Shown here piece by piece: positions 8,551 through 17,419 of a stretch of DNA of 64,000 bases. The stretch spans positions 42,889-106,888 of the forward strand of contig CAYOBN010000006.1 in assembly GCA_964402175.1 (NCBI GenBank), read 5' to 3'. Both the position numbers and the translations under genes were made by a program. Within the stretch, counting starts at the first letter, position 1. Each line of letters begins with the position of its first letter. This stretch comes from JAWKUK01 sp964402175. Its GTDB lineage: Bacteria; Planctomycetota; UBA1135; GCA-002686595. The notes below the pieces were generated by a model. It was not told the DNA's origin. It made no database searches and saw only the letters and a list, made by a program, of their open reading frames with translations.

Positions 8551-9167
8551 GCGACTCGGTCCAAGCGGAGCGCGAAGACGGCGCGCGGCGCATCTCCTAC
8601 GGGGGAGCCATCGTCGTGCTCGCGGTCGTCCTCACGACGCTCGTCGTCGTGAAGACGACCTTCGGCTGGGTCCAGTCGCAGTCGCCGGTATGGTCCCTCG
8701 CGTCCGCGCGACGGGTCGTGGACACGGCCCTGATCGCGGAGGACACGAAGGCAGGGCTGCGCACGGAGCTCGACCGGCTCGGGGCGGCCTTCGAGGCGGA
8801 GACGATCGACTACGCCGCGCTCTTTGCGTCGCTGCAGCGCATCGTCGAGGGCACGCTGATCCCCTCGACAGAGCTGCGCCGCGTCGCGGACACGGCCGAG
8901 CTGGACCCCGAGTCCGCCGCCGCCTTCCGCGCCCTCGCGCGCTCGTTCGAGGGCCAGGCGTTCGTCCCCGAAGGCATCGAGCCCGTGCTGGAGGAGCTGC
9001 GCGCGGGCGCGGCCCCCAAAGCGCTGGCCGAGCGCGTCAAGACCCTCGCTGGAGCCGCGGGCAGTGCATCGACCCAGGAGATCGGGGTCGATCCCGTCGA
9101 GACGTTCCGCGCCCTGGTCGACGCGACCCTGGCAGGCAACCCGCCGCCGCGTTTCGACCCGCGCTGA
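8547..9167 (+). CDS. Small single-pass membrane protein of unknown function
   Basis: The TTG at 8547 overlaps the mdh stop (TTGA), giving a 206-residue product translationally coupled to mdh. After about 18 hydrophilic residues there is one transmembrane helix (GAIVVLAVVLTTLVVV). The rest is helical and rich in Ala, Glu and Arg (DTALIAEDTKAGLRTELDRL, EELRAGAAPKALAERVKTLA). No family is recognised. The topology suggests a membrane-anchored helical domain. A strong GC-rich hairpin follows the stop. Confidence 0.65.
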   Translation: MSDSVQAEREDGARRISYGGAIVVLAVVLTTLVVVKTTFGWVQSQSPVWSLASARRVVDTALIAEDTKAGLRTELDRLGAAFEAETIDYAALFASLQRIVEGTLIPSTELRRVADTAELDPESAAAFRALARSFEGQAFVPEGIEPVLEELRAGAAPKALAERVKTLAGAAGSASTQEIGVDPVETFRALVDATLAGNPPPRFDPR

Positions 9168-9170
9168 GCG

Positions 9171-9212
9171 CACGGGCCCGCGCGGCGGAGATCCTTCCGC
9201 GCGGGCCCCGTG
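9171..9212 (+). terminator. Terminator-like hairpin after the mdh operon
   Basis: CACGGGCCCGCGCGG at 9171-9185 pairs with 9197-9212 with a single extra base on the right arm, around an 11-base loop. It starts 4 bases after the stop at 9167. No clear T-tract follows. Confidence 0.6.
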
Positions 9213-9285
9213 TCGCCGCCCGGTGCGGCCTCCTCGACCCGACGCGAGCTCGCGCAACGGCGAGTGATGGGGCCGGCGCGGTCCC

Positions 9286-10521
9286 TCAGGACTCGGCGTC
9301 CCGAGAGCGTTTGGACCTTACGGGGCGCGTGAGGCGCGCGAGGGCCGAGGTGGCGCGGGCGAGCGCGGGGGGCGGCAGGGGGTGCGCGGTCTCTTGCGCG
9401 GCATGGCGCGCGAGGGCGCGCTCGTACCACGTGCGAGCGGTCTCGCGGTCGCGGCGTTCGTCGAAGGCGCGCGCGAGGGCGAGGGCACGGTGGGCGCTCG
9501 GGCCGTAAAGGGGATCGCCGGCGGCGCGGACCTCGGCCAGGGCGCGGCCGAGGTAGGCGGCGAGCGCCGCGAGGGACTGGACGTCGAGCAGGTTGTGCTG
9601 GAAGACCCCTTCCAGGCGATGGGCGCGGGAGGCGAGGAAGTCGAACCACGCGGCGGGCGCGAGCGAGCCGGGCAAGTCGTCCGCCCGGTGGAAGTGCAGC
9701 AGCTCGCGCTCCATCGTCTGCAGCCGTGCATCCGGGAGCGCGCCCTTGGTGAGCCGGCGGAACGGGAAACACAGGTCGAGGTGCGGGCGGCCCTCGAACG
9801 GTGGTTCGATGCCGTGCACACGCATCTTGTCCTCGAGTCGGTGGCGGTCGAAGACCTTGCCGAAGAAGGTCACGACGGCGGGCGCCGCGGCGATCTCGTC
9901 CGCGATGGCCGCCAGCGCCGCCGCTTCGTCCGCGGGCTCGCGCAGGAAGGTCTGCTCGACGGTGAATCCGCCCCCATCGAAGCGGCCCAGGCCCACGAGG
10001 AAGACGTAGGTCCCGGCCCCGCCTTCGAGGCCCGTGGTCTCCGTGTCGAGATAGAGCGCCCGCGCCGGATCCAGGCCGCCGACGGCCGGGTCGCCGGTCA
10101 AGAGCTCGAAGGCGAGGGGATCGGCGGACGACGCCTCGTCGAAGCGCCAAGCGCCGTGCGCGGCGCTCGCGGCGACCCGCGTGGTGCGCACGGTGTAGGC
10201 GCCGCGGGGACCCGTACGCAGCTCGAGCCCGTCGGGCGTCCCGACGGTGCGCTGCGCGAGCGCGCGCCCGGACTCCGTCACGCCGACTCCAGGTGCGGAC
10301 TGCGACGCACGCGCGAGCCGGGCGCGGAGGCGCTCGGGGAGGCGCGGGATCGGTGTCGGCAGCGCTGTACCTGGAACAGCGGTGGGACCGGGTGGAGTCT
10401 CCGCCAGCGGCTCCGGCTCCGGCGCGCTGCCGAGCGCGCTCGGAGGCGGCTCGCGCCGCAGGCGCGCCAGCTTCGCGCGCAGCGCCTCGGGCCCTTCGGG
10501 TCGACCTCTGGACTCCGCCAA
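9286..10521 (-). CDS. mrfB: RNase H-like DEDD exonuclease, YprB/MrfB family
   Basis: In Bacillus subtilis MrfB (YprB) is a metal-dependent exonuclease that works with the helicase MrfA to remove mitomycin C adducts independently of UvrABC. The 411-residue protein has an RNase H-like fold with acidic motifs LYLDTETTGL (first D and E), FFGKVFDRHRLEDK, HLDLCFPFRR and FQHNLLDVQSLAAL (last D). The N-terminal 100 residues are Pro/Ala-rich. The C-terminal 60 or so are helical and possibly TPR-like. The TTG start lies 3 bases after the stop of the upstream helicase gene. This adjacency matches the yprA-yprB pair and supports the assignment. Confidence 0.85.
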   Translation of the reverse strand: MAESRGRPEGPEALRAKLARLRREPPPSALGSAPEPEPLAETPPGPTAVPGTALPTPIPRLPERLRARLARASQSAPGVGVTESGRALAQRTVGTPDGLELRTGPRGAYTVRTTRVAASAAHGAWRFDEASSADPLAFELLTGDPAVGGLDPARALYLDTETTGLEGGAGTYVFLVGLGRFDGGGFTVEQTFLREPADEAAALAAIADEIAAAPAVVTFFGKVFDRHRLEDKMRVHGIEPPFEGRPHLDLCFPFRRLTKGALPDARLQTMERELLHFHRADDLPGSLAPAAWFDFLASRAHRLEGVFQHNLLDVQSLAALAAYLGRALAEVRAAGDPLYGPSAHRALALARAFDERRDRETARTWYERALARHAAQETAHPLPPPALARATSALARLTRPVRSKRSRDAES

Positions 10522-10524
10522 CGC

Positions 10525-13146
10525 TCAGCCCTCACTCGCTTTGCCGCGCGGCGCGCGGCCGAGGTCCTCGGGGACCCCCGGCTCGTCCGCGGCCGCGTCC
10601 GCTGCGGGGGCGAGAGCGTCGACCTCGGCCGTCTCCGGCGGTGGGCCGCCCGCGAGGTGGCGCAGGATGCGCGCCACCATCTCCTTGCCCTCCGGGCCGA
10701 CCTCGGCGGTCGGGCCGACACAGGCCGGGCAACCGCCCTCGCAGCCGCAACGCAGCACGACGTCGAGCGCCGCCAGGACGAGGTCCCGGAAGCCCTCGTA
10801 GAGCAGCTCCGCGAGGCCGACCCCGCCCTGCACCTTGTCGTAGAGGAACAGGGTCGGTCGACCGAAGTGCGGCGACCGCACGTGGCTCGACAGGCCGAGG
10901 TCCGACGGCTGGCAGCGCACGAACAACGGCGCGACGCGCCGCACGAGCTCCCCCACCGCGCGCCACGCGGCGCCCTGGTCGCCCCCCGCGAGGCCCAGCT
11001 CGAGGGCGCTCGCTTCGGAGAGGGTGACGAGGAACGCCTCGGTGTCGAGCTCTTCCGCGGGCAGGTGGATGTCTCCTGCGCCGACGTTCTCACGCGTGTA
11101 GAAGCGGATCTTCTTGTAGAGCGTCGCGACGGTCGTGACATGGACCTCACCGCGCCAGAGTGTGTAGTCCTCGCCCGTTTGGGGCGGCGGGCTCGACGTG
11201 ACGCCGTCAGGCCCCGGCGCGAGCGGCACCCGGCATTCGGCGGACATCGTGTACCGCGCGCGATCGCGCGAGCGGCACTCCTCCAGGCGCAGCACGCGCA
11301 CGTCCGTGTCCGACTGCGCGTCGGTGTAATAATCGCTCTCGACCTCTTTCACGTACGCGCGCCGATTGGCGTAGTCGAAGCGCTCGACGCGCCACGTGAC
11401 TCCCTGGACCTGATAGATCGCGCCCTCGTGCACCGTCGTGATGGAGCTCGGGCGATCCGTCTCGCCGATCGCACGCTCGGTGCCTTGCTCCAGGATCAAG
11501 ACGTTGTCGAGCTCGCCGCCGGCGAGCGACACATCCTGCGCGGGGTACGCGTCCGCCATCCAGTACCAAGTGCCGCCGCGCTTCAGCAGGAACCCGGACT
11601 CGTCGGCCAGGTAATCCAGGACCTCTGCGGCGTGCGGCACCGCGCCGTATTCGGGTTCACCGACGAGGCCGCCGCGCTCATCGGAGCGGAACGGCAGCTC
11701 GAACGCCGCGCATTTGAGCTGCTCGCTCAAGAGCACGAGGTTGTCGGGATCGACGCCGAGCGCCTCACGCGGCGCTTCGAAGAGGTATTCCGGATGGTGC
11801 GCCAAGTACTGGTCCACCGGCTCGGAGCGGGCGATCTGGACGACGAGCGAGGCGTTGCCGCGGCGGCCTACACGGCCGGCCCGCTGCCAGAAGCTGGCCT
11901 GGCTGCCCGGGTATCCGACGAGCACCGCGACATCGAGCGCGCCGATGTCGATGCCGAGCTCCAGCGCGTTCGTGGACACGACCACCTTGACCGTCCCGTC
12001 CTTGAGCCCCGCTTCGATCTCGCGGCGCATGTCAGGCAGGTAACCGCCCCGGTACCCACGGACTTCGCTCGGGCGCAAGCCGAGGCCCTTCGCCCCCTCT
12101 TTCAGGTAACGCGTGAGGACCTCGACCGCCGTGCGCCGACCGCAGAAGAAGATCGTTTGGTGACCTGGACCACACACCGCGCGCGCCAGCTCGCGCGCCT
12201 CTTCGAGGGCGCTCGCGCGCAGCCCCGCCATCGGGTTCAAGAGCGGCGGTTCGTACACGCCGAAGAAGCGCTCTCCCGAGGGCGATGCGTCATCGGCGAC
12301 GACCGCGACCTCGCGCCCGAAGAGCGCGCGCGCATGTGCGCCGGGATCGCGCAGCGTCGCGGAGGAGGCCAGGAACCGGGGGCGCGCGCCGTAGTGGCGC
12401 GCGATGCGCAAGAGGCGCCTCAGGACGTTGGCGACGCTGGAGCCGAAGACCCCCGAGAGGGTGTGCACCTCGTCGATGACGATGTAGCGCAGGTCGCGGA
12501 AGAGCTCCGCCCACTTCGCGTGGTTCGGCAGGATCCCCTGGTGCAGCATGTAGGGGTTCGTGAGCACCATGTGCCCGCGGTCGCGCAAGGTGCGGCGCAC
12601 GCTCGGCGGCGTGTCCCCGTCGTAGGTGAACGCGTGCCAGTCGCGGGCGCCCGAGTCGGGGTGGTGCTCGCAGAGCGCCTCGACCAGCGCCGAGAGGCCC
12701 GCGGTCTGGTCCTGCGAGAGCGCTTTGGTCGGGTAGAGGAACAGCGCCCGCGCGCGGCCGCCGCTCTCCAGCAGCGCCTGCAGGACCGGCGCGGTGTAAC
12801 AGACCGTCTTGCCCGACGCCGTGGGCGTCGCGACGAGCACGTCGCGCCCCGCCAGAGCGTGTTCGATCGCCTGGGCCTGGTGGGAGTACGGCTCCCGCAT
12901 GCCGCGCCGTTGCAGCACGTCCACGAGGCGCGGGTCGAGCGCCTCGGGCCAGGCCTCCGTGCGCCCCGGGCGCGCGGGCTGCCGGCGCCAATGGACGATC
13001 CGCTGCTGCCAGCGGGGCTCCTCGGAGAGCGTCCGGACGATGTCGCGCACGCTCCTGCCGCGGCCCTGGGAGCGCGCGCCGCCGACGGGCGGCGCCGCGC
13101 TCGGGGCGGCCTCACTGGGATTCGACGACTGGAATTCGGACGACAC
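10525..13146 (-). CDS. mrfA: DEAD/DEAH-box helicase with DUF1998, YprA/MrfA family
   Basis: The 873-residue product has superfamily 2 helicase motifs in order: Q-motif region PYSHQAQAIEHAL, Walker A ATPTASGKT, Walker B DEVH in YIVIDEVHTL, the SAT motif in LASSATL, and motif VI QRAGRVGRRG. The C-terminal DUF1998-type domain ends in a four-cysteine cluster, CGCEGGCPACVG, typical of MrfA. MrfA is a 3'-5' DNA helicase acting with exonuclease MrfB in mitomycin repair. GTG at 13146 was taken as the start; the first 30 or so residues are low-complexity, so a later start is possible. mrfB follows after 3 bases. Confidence 0.92.
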   Translation of the reverse strand: MSSEFQSSNPSEAAPSAAPPVGGARSQGRGRSVRDIVRTLSEEPRWQQRIVHWRRQPARPGRTEAWPEALDPRLVDVLQRRGMREPYSHQAQAIEHALAGRDVLVATPTASGKTVCYTAPVLQALLESGGRARALFLYPTKALSQDQTAGLSALVEALCEHHPDSGARDWHAFTYDGDTPPSVRRTLRDRGHMVLTNPYMLHQGILPNHAKWAELFRDLRYIVIDEVHTLSGVFGSSVANVLRRLLRIARHYGARPRFLASSATLRDPGAHARALFGREVAVVADDASPSGERFFGVYEPPLLNPMAGLRASALEEARELARAVCGPGHQTIFFCGRRTAVEVLTRYLKEGAKGLGLRPSEVRGYRGGYLPDMRREIEAGLKDGTVKVVVSTNALELGIDIGALDVAVLVGYPGSQASFWQRAGRVGRRGNASLVVQIARSEPVDQYLAHHPEYLFEAPREALGVDPDNLVLLSEQLKCAAFELPFRSDERGGLVGEPEYGAVPHAAEVLDYLADESGFLLKRGGTWYWMADAYPAQDVSLAGGELDNVLILEQGTERAIGETDRPSSITTVHEGAIYQVQGVTWRVERFDYANRRAYVKEVESDYYTDAQSDTDVRVLRLEECRSRDRARYTMSAECRVPLAPGPDGVTSSPPPQTGEDYTLWRGEVHVTTVATLYKKIRFYTRENVGAGDIHLPAEELDTEAFLVTLSEASALELGLAGGDQGAAWRAVGELVRRVAPLFVRCQPSDLGLSSHVRSPHFGRPTLFLYDKVQGGVGLAELLYEGFRDLVLAALDVVLRCGCEGGCPACVGPTAEVGPEGKEMVARILRHLAGGPPPETAEVDALAPAADAAADEPGVPEDLGRAPRGKASEG

Positions 13147-13236
13147 GGCCCCTCCGCTGTTCGGGTCGCGTCAGGGTACGTCAAACGGGCCGCCGCGCAC
13201 TCGCCGGGGCCCTGAAATCGCTCGCTCAGGGGGCGC

Positions 13237-15021
13237 TCACTGGCCGCCCTCGACCAGGGCCGCGAGCTTCGCGTGCAGCCCTTGATCGAGCGCCTTCGCC
13301 CGGCGGGTCCCGTGCGTCAGCTCGATCGTGCCGTCGGGCGCACGCCCGAGGTCCGCGACGAGCCGCTGCCGGTCCATGTCGACGAGCTCGAGCCGCAGGA
13401 CATCGGTGAGTTCGGCGCGGTCGGCGGGGCGCACCTCCGTATCGGCCTTCAGGAACAGCACCGCATCGAGGAGCTGACGCAGCTCGCGCGCTGGGACCTC
13501 GGCGTCGCTCGGCCGCCACGTGAACGCCTCGCTGCGCACGTAGCGGCGGGTGCGGCCTGCGTGTGTGATCGAGAGCTCGCTCAAGAATGCCTCGGCGACG
13601 TCCCAGACGAGCCTGCGGTAGAAGTGACTCGCTGGGAGGTCCAGCAGCTCTTCGATCGCGACATCGAGCCCCGCGAGGACCGCCTCGTCCTCCCGCAGGA
13701 ACGCCAGGAGCTCCGTGCCTTCGGCGCCGCGGATGCGGCGACCACAGAACCCGCCCTGCCGCCGATCCCCGACCGGAGTCACCCAGATCGCGTCGCGCGG
13801 CTCACCCGCGGGGAAGCCGTCTTCGACGGGGCGGTCGAGGAGCACCGTCAGCTTCGCCTGGGTCTCGAGGCGCGTCAGGACCTCCTCCACGGCGGAGGAC
13901 TCCGCCGGCACGGGGAGGCCGAACTCCGCCATGCCCGCGGGGCGCTCGGCGACGCTCCACGAACCGTCGATGCCGCGCGCGAGCCGGAGCGCGGCGCCGC
14001 GGCGCTCGAACGTGACGTCCTGCAGCATGTCGCGCCGCAGCCGGAAGAACTCGCGCTCCATGAGCTCGCCGAGGTTGTCAATCCCCTCGACGATCGTGTT
14101 CCACTCGTTCGCTCCGAGCTCGTAGACGTGGGGCTGGCCCGGACGGCGCGCGAACGAACGGCGATCGTCGCTCTGGCCGAACTCGAGCGTGGATTCGATG
14201 CCGTGGCCGTCCTGCAAACGGATCGAGAACCACGCGGGCGCGAGGCCGTAGCGCGCGAGGTCCGCATCCGGCACATCCGTGACGAACCGCGTGATCCGCA
14301 GCGAGGCGATCGCGCGGCTGTACAGCCCCATGAAGTCCGCGTCGATGCGACCGCGGACGGGTTTGTACATGCGCCAGCCGTAACCTTCGGCGGCGACGCT
14401 CCAATCGGCCGAAGGCGCGCTGCCCTCGAGGAAGACTCGCCCGCGCCGATCGAGCGCGACGACGCTGGACGGATCCACGCGAAACAGCCTTCGACTGCGC
14501 AGGTCGGGGATGTCGCGCTGCAGGAGCGACTCGAGGTTGCGCATCGTGCGCAGCACACGCCCATCGCGCTGCACGAAGACCCGTTGGCCGTCGAGGTCGA
14601 CCGCGCCCATCTCGACGCGCACCTTGCGACGGCCGCCGCCGACCTGCTCCTCTTCGACCTCGATGAAGCCGCGGGCAGGCGCAAGGCCCGCAGCCGCGCG
14701 GTCCTGGAGCTCCGTCGGCACCGGGGTCGCGAGGTTCGCGCTGATGATCATGAGCACCTGCTCCACCACCTCGGGCGCAGCGGGGTACGCGATCGGGTCC
14801 GTCAGGTACCAGACCCCGTTGTCGTCGCGCTCGATGCGGGCGTGAATGGAGCGCTCGAGGTTCTCCAGGCGAATGGCGCGCACCAGGGCGGGGTCGACGC
14901 CGCGGAACAGCGGCTCCGCGTCTGCGGTCGGTATCGCCGCCTCGCGCTGCGATTGACGGTAGACGACGAACCCCAGTCCGCCGACCAGCAGCAACAGGAA
15001 GAGCGTTGTCAGCCGATTCAA
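13237..15021 (-). CDS. DUF4340 domain protein, Gld-type ABC operon 1
   Basis: The 594-residue protein starts at a TTG overlapping the stop of the GldG-like gene. It has one N-terminal transmembrane helix (LTTLFLLLLVGGLGFVVY), which leaves the rest outside the cytoplasm. Beta-rich repeats of the DUF4340 type follow, for example RAIRLENLERSIHARIERDD and GVWYLTDPIAYPA. DUF4340 proteins typically close operons that encode a gliding-type ABC-2 exporter and a GldG-like protein, as here. The substrate is unknown. A shorter paralogue is encoded at 50780-52260. Confidence 0.8.
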   Translation of the reverse strand: MNRLTTLFLLLLVGGLGFVVYRQSQREAAIPTADAEPLFRGVDPALVRAIRLENLERSIHARIERDDNGVWYLTDPIAYPAAPEVVEQVLMIISANLATPVPTELQDRAAAGLAPARGFIEVEEEQVGGGRRKVRVEMGAVDLDGQRVFVQRDGRVLRTMRNLESLLQRDIPDLRSRRLFRVDPSSVVALDRRGRVFLEGSAPSADWSVAAEGYGWRMYKPVRGRIDADFMGLYSRAIASLRITRFVTDVPDADLARYGLAPAWFSIRLQDGHGIESTLEFGQSDDRRSFARRPGQPHVYELGANEWNTIVEGIDNLGELMEREFFRLRRDMLQDVTFERRGAALRLARGIDGSWSVAERPAGMAEFGLPVPAESSAVEEVLTRLETQAKLTVLLDRPVEDGFPAGEPRDAIWVTPVGDRRQGGFCGRRIRGAEGTELLAFLREDEAVLAGLDVAIEELLDLPASHFYRRLVWDVAEAFLSELSITHAGRTRRYVRSEAFTWRPSDAEVPARELRQLLDAVLFLKADTEVRPADRAELTDVLRLELVDMDRQRLVADLGRAPDGTIELTHGTRRAKALDQGLHAKLAALVEGGQ

Positions 15022-16634
15022 GCGGGCACCTCCTCGGCGGTGCGTTTGCGCGCGCTCGGACCGCCGCGAGAGCGCAAGAATGCGATCACGAGGGCGATCA
15101 ACAGGGCCGCCCCAGGCAGCCCGTACTGGGCGAAACGGACGACCGCCACGATCGCCTCGGGGTCATCCCGCGGCAGCATCCGGAGGTCCGGATCGCGCGG
15201 CGAGACGGTGACGCGGTGGTCGCGGTCGGTCGCCCAGTTGAACACCGCGCGCCAGAGGTCCAGGTTGTGGCGCGCGCCTGCGCTCATGAAACCGGTCGCC
15301 GTCCCGAGCACCACGAGGCGCGTCTCGAGCTGCGCCTCGAGCGCGAGCGGGGTCGCCACGGGCGCGCTCGGCGGCGCTTGGGCCGTGGCCATGACCCCCG
15401 CGGCGCCGGTGCCCTCGATGATCTGCTCCGCGCGATCGTCGTACACCGCGTCGATCGGCGGGGTGTCCAACCACAGCGCGAGCTCGGGGTGGTACGGCGC
15501 CGCCGCGACCACCTGGACGAGGCCCCCATCGAGCTGGCGCGCGCGACGGACGTGGTGCGACGAGAACAAGAGGAAGCCCCGCCCCGCCGCGCGGAACGGC
15601 CGCAACATCGGGTGATCGGCGAGGCCCGCCGCGGAAATGTCGAGCTGCGTGCACTGCGGACGGCCGTCGACGATCTTGCCCGTCGCCGCGTCGTACACGA
15701 AGCGCATCAGCGTGCCTTCGCTGAGCTGGATGCCGTAGGCCTCCACCAAGGCGGGCACGCTGCTGCGGCGCAGGCCCTCCGCATCGGCCGCCGCGGCGAT
15801 GATCGCGCGGCCGCCGCGGGCCAGGTAGAGCTCGACCTCTTGCCGCATGGTGTCGGGCCACGCCTGGGTCGGACCCAGGATCCCGAGCACATCGACGTCC
15901 GCGGGCAGCGGCCCGTCGTCCGAGGGGTTCCAGCGCTTGATGCGGAAGCCCTCGCGCTCGAGCGCTGCGCCGAGGGCCCCCGCTTGGCCCTCGTCCTCGC
16001 TGTCGAGCACGTCGAGCTCGCCGAAGCCGAACGTGAAGTACGCGTTGAGTCGATCGCCGCGCGTGACGTCCAGCAGCGCTTCGACCAGGGCCTCCTCCGC
16101 GGTGAACGACGCCACGCTCGGCGCGATGCCCCGGCGGGGGTCCCCCAGCGTGACCTGCGCGAGCTGGCCGACGAGCGAGACGAACGTGCGGCGGTCGCCG
16201 CGCGAGACGACGAGGCCGTTCTCGAAGCCCTGGATGCGCAGCTCGAGCGCGCGCTCGGCCCACGCCTGACGGTCCGAGAGGTCGAGGACCTCGACGTCGA
16301 GCTTGCCGTCGGCTTCGTCCTGCATCAGCGCGAGCAGCGCCTCGACGCGCGCCATGAGCTCCGCCCCGAGCGCGGTGTTCGGCGGATCGAGGGGCTGGTA
16401 CAGGATCTCGACCTTCACCTTGTCGGGCAGGCGCTCGAGCGCGCCGAGCGTCGCAGTCGCGAGCGTGTTGCGCCCCGCCGCGGTCAGGTCGAAGCGCTGC
16501 CGGATCCCCGGGCGGCCGACCAGCCAGTTGACGAGCAGGACCGCGACCAGCGCGAGGGCTGCCGACAGCAACACCTGCGCACCGATACCGAGGCGCGCGA
16601 AGGCGCCGGTCCCTTGACGAGAGTTGGAGCTCAT
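15018..16634 (-). CDS. GldG-like ABC transporter auxiliary protein, operon 1
   Basis: The 538-residue product has an N-terminal membrane helix (AQVLLSAALALVAVLLVNWLVG), then RFDLTAAGRNTLATATLGAL and KVKVEILYQP, the pattern of GldG/IntG-like (ABC_transp_aux) domains. A C-terminal helix (YGLPGAALLIALVIAFLRSR) ends the chain, so the large central domain should lie in the periplasm. In Bacteroidota, GldG is a membrane component working with GldA and GldF in gliding. Here the role in an exporter is inferred from the operon. The ATG at 16634 overlaps the preceding permease stop as ATGA, and the end overlaps the next gene by 4 bases. Confidence 0.85.
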   Translation of the reverse strand: MSSNSRQGTGAFARLGIGAQVLLSAALALVAVLLVNWLVGRPGIRQRFDLTAAGRNTLATATLGALERLPDKVKVEILYQPLDPPNTALGAELMARVEALLALMQDEADGKLDVEVLDLSDRQAWAERALELRIQGFENGLVVSRGDRRTFVSLVGQLAQVTLGDPRRGIAPSVASFTAEEALVEALLDVTRGDRLNAYFTFGFGELDVLDSEDEGQAGALGAALEREGFRIKRWNPSDDGPLPADVDVLGILGPTQAWPDTMRQEVELYLARGGRAIIAAAADAEGLRRSSVPALVEAYGIQLSEGTLMRFVYDAATGKIVDGRPQCTQLDISAAGLADHPMLRPFRAAGRGFLLFSSHHVRRARQLDGGLVQVVAAAPYHPELALWLDTPPIDAVYDDRAEQIIEGTGAAGVMATAQAPPSAPVATPLALEAQLETRLVVLGTATGFMSAGARHNLDLWRAVFNWATDRDHRVTVSPRDPDLRMLPRDDPEAIVAVVRFAQYGLPGAALLIALVIAFLRSRGGPSARKRTAEEVPA

Positions 16635-17419
16635 CCGCGCCACCTCCGAGCTTCGAGCGAGCGGGTCGCCAGGAAGAGGAAGAACGCGGTCCAGGAGAGG
16701 AAGAACACGATCTCCGCCGAATCGAAGATGCCGCGCTGGAAGGAGCGCTGGAAATGCCGCACCGCGTCCATGTTGGCGAGCAGACCGTCCAACTGCGCGC
16801 GCAGCTTCGCGACGGCCTCGGCCGAACCTGCGACGAGGGGCAGGACGAGCTCCGCGAGGCGATCGCCGAAGTACGGGAGCAGCATCCACGCGACGCAGCC
16901 CGCGACCCCGAGGAACGCCGCGAGCAGCGGCGTCCCGGTCAGGGTCCCGATGAACAGCCCGAGCGCGACGAAGACCCCGGACACGAGGACGGTGCCCACG
17001 TACGTGCCGAGCACCGCCGGCCAATCGGGCTGCCCGCCGGCCATGGCCAGCGCCACGGCGTACATCAGCGACGAGGACCACATCACCGCGAGGAACCCGA
17101 CCCCCGCGACGAACTTCCCGAACAGCACCGCTGCGTCGCTGACCGGCGCAGTGAGCAAGTACTCGAGCGTGCCGGTGCGGGTCTCCTCCGCCACGAGCCG
17201 CATCGCGAGGAGCGGCGGCAGCAACAGGAGCCAGAACCAGAAGAACCGGCCGGCCATCGCGGTCTCGAGGGTCGCGGTGACGTTGCCACCCGACTGCACG
17301 AGCACCGCGCGGAAGACCATGCCGTTGAGGAACAGCACGACGAGCAGCAGGATCCAGGCGAACGGCGCCTTGAAGAGCCCCGCGAGCTCGCGCCGCGCGA
17401 TCACGAACGCGCCGCTCAT
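16631..17419 (-). CDS. ABC-2 type permease (GldF-like), operon 1
   Basis: The 262-residue protein begins MSGAFVIARRELAGLFKAPF, typical of ABC-2 permeases of the GldF type. It has about six hydrophobic helices. The sequence ETRTGTLEYLLTAPVSD is the conserved cytoplasmic coupling segment of this family. It sits between the ATPase and the GldG-like genes with 4-base overlaps on both sides, so the four genes should be made together. A paralogue of similar length is encoded at 48113-48847. Confidence 0.88.
   Translation of the reverse strand: MSGAFVIARRELAGLFKAPFAWILLLVVLFLNGMVFRAVLVQSGGNVTATLETAMAGRFFWFWLLLLPPLLAMRLVAEETRTGTLEYLLTAPVSDAAVLFGKFVAGVGFLAVMWSSSLMYAVALAMAGGQPDWPAVLGTYVGTVLVSGVFVALGLFIGTLTGTPLLAAFLGVAGCVAWMLLPYFGDRLAELVLPLVAGSAEAVAKLRAQLDGLLANMDAVRHFQRSFQRGIFDSAEIVFFLSWTAFFLFLATRSLEARRWRG

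Noticed and set aside
9382..13215. Very long open frame (1277 codons) on the plus strand
   Set aside because: It lies entirely opposite the well-supported mrfA and mrfB genes, is Arg/Ala-rich and has no conserved motif. It is an artefact of high GC.
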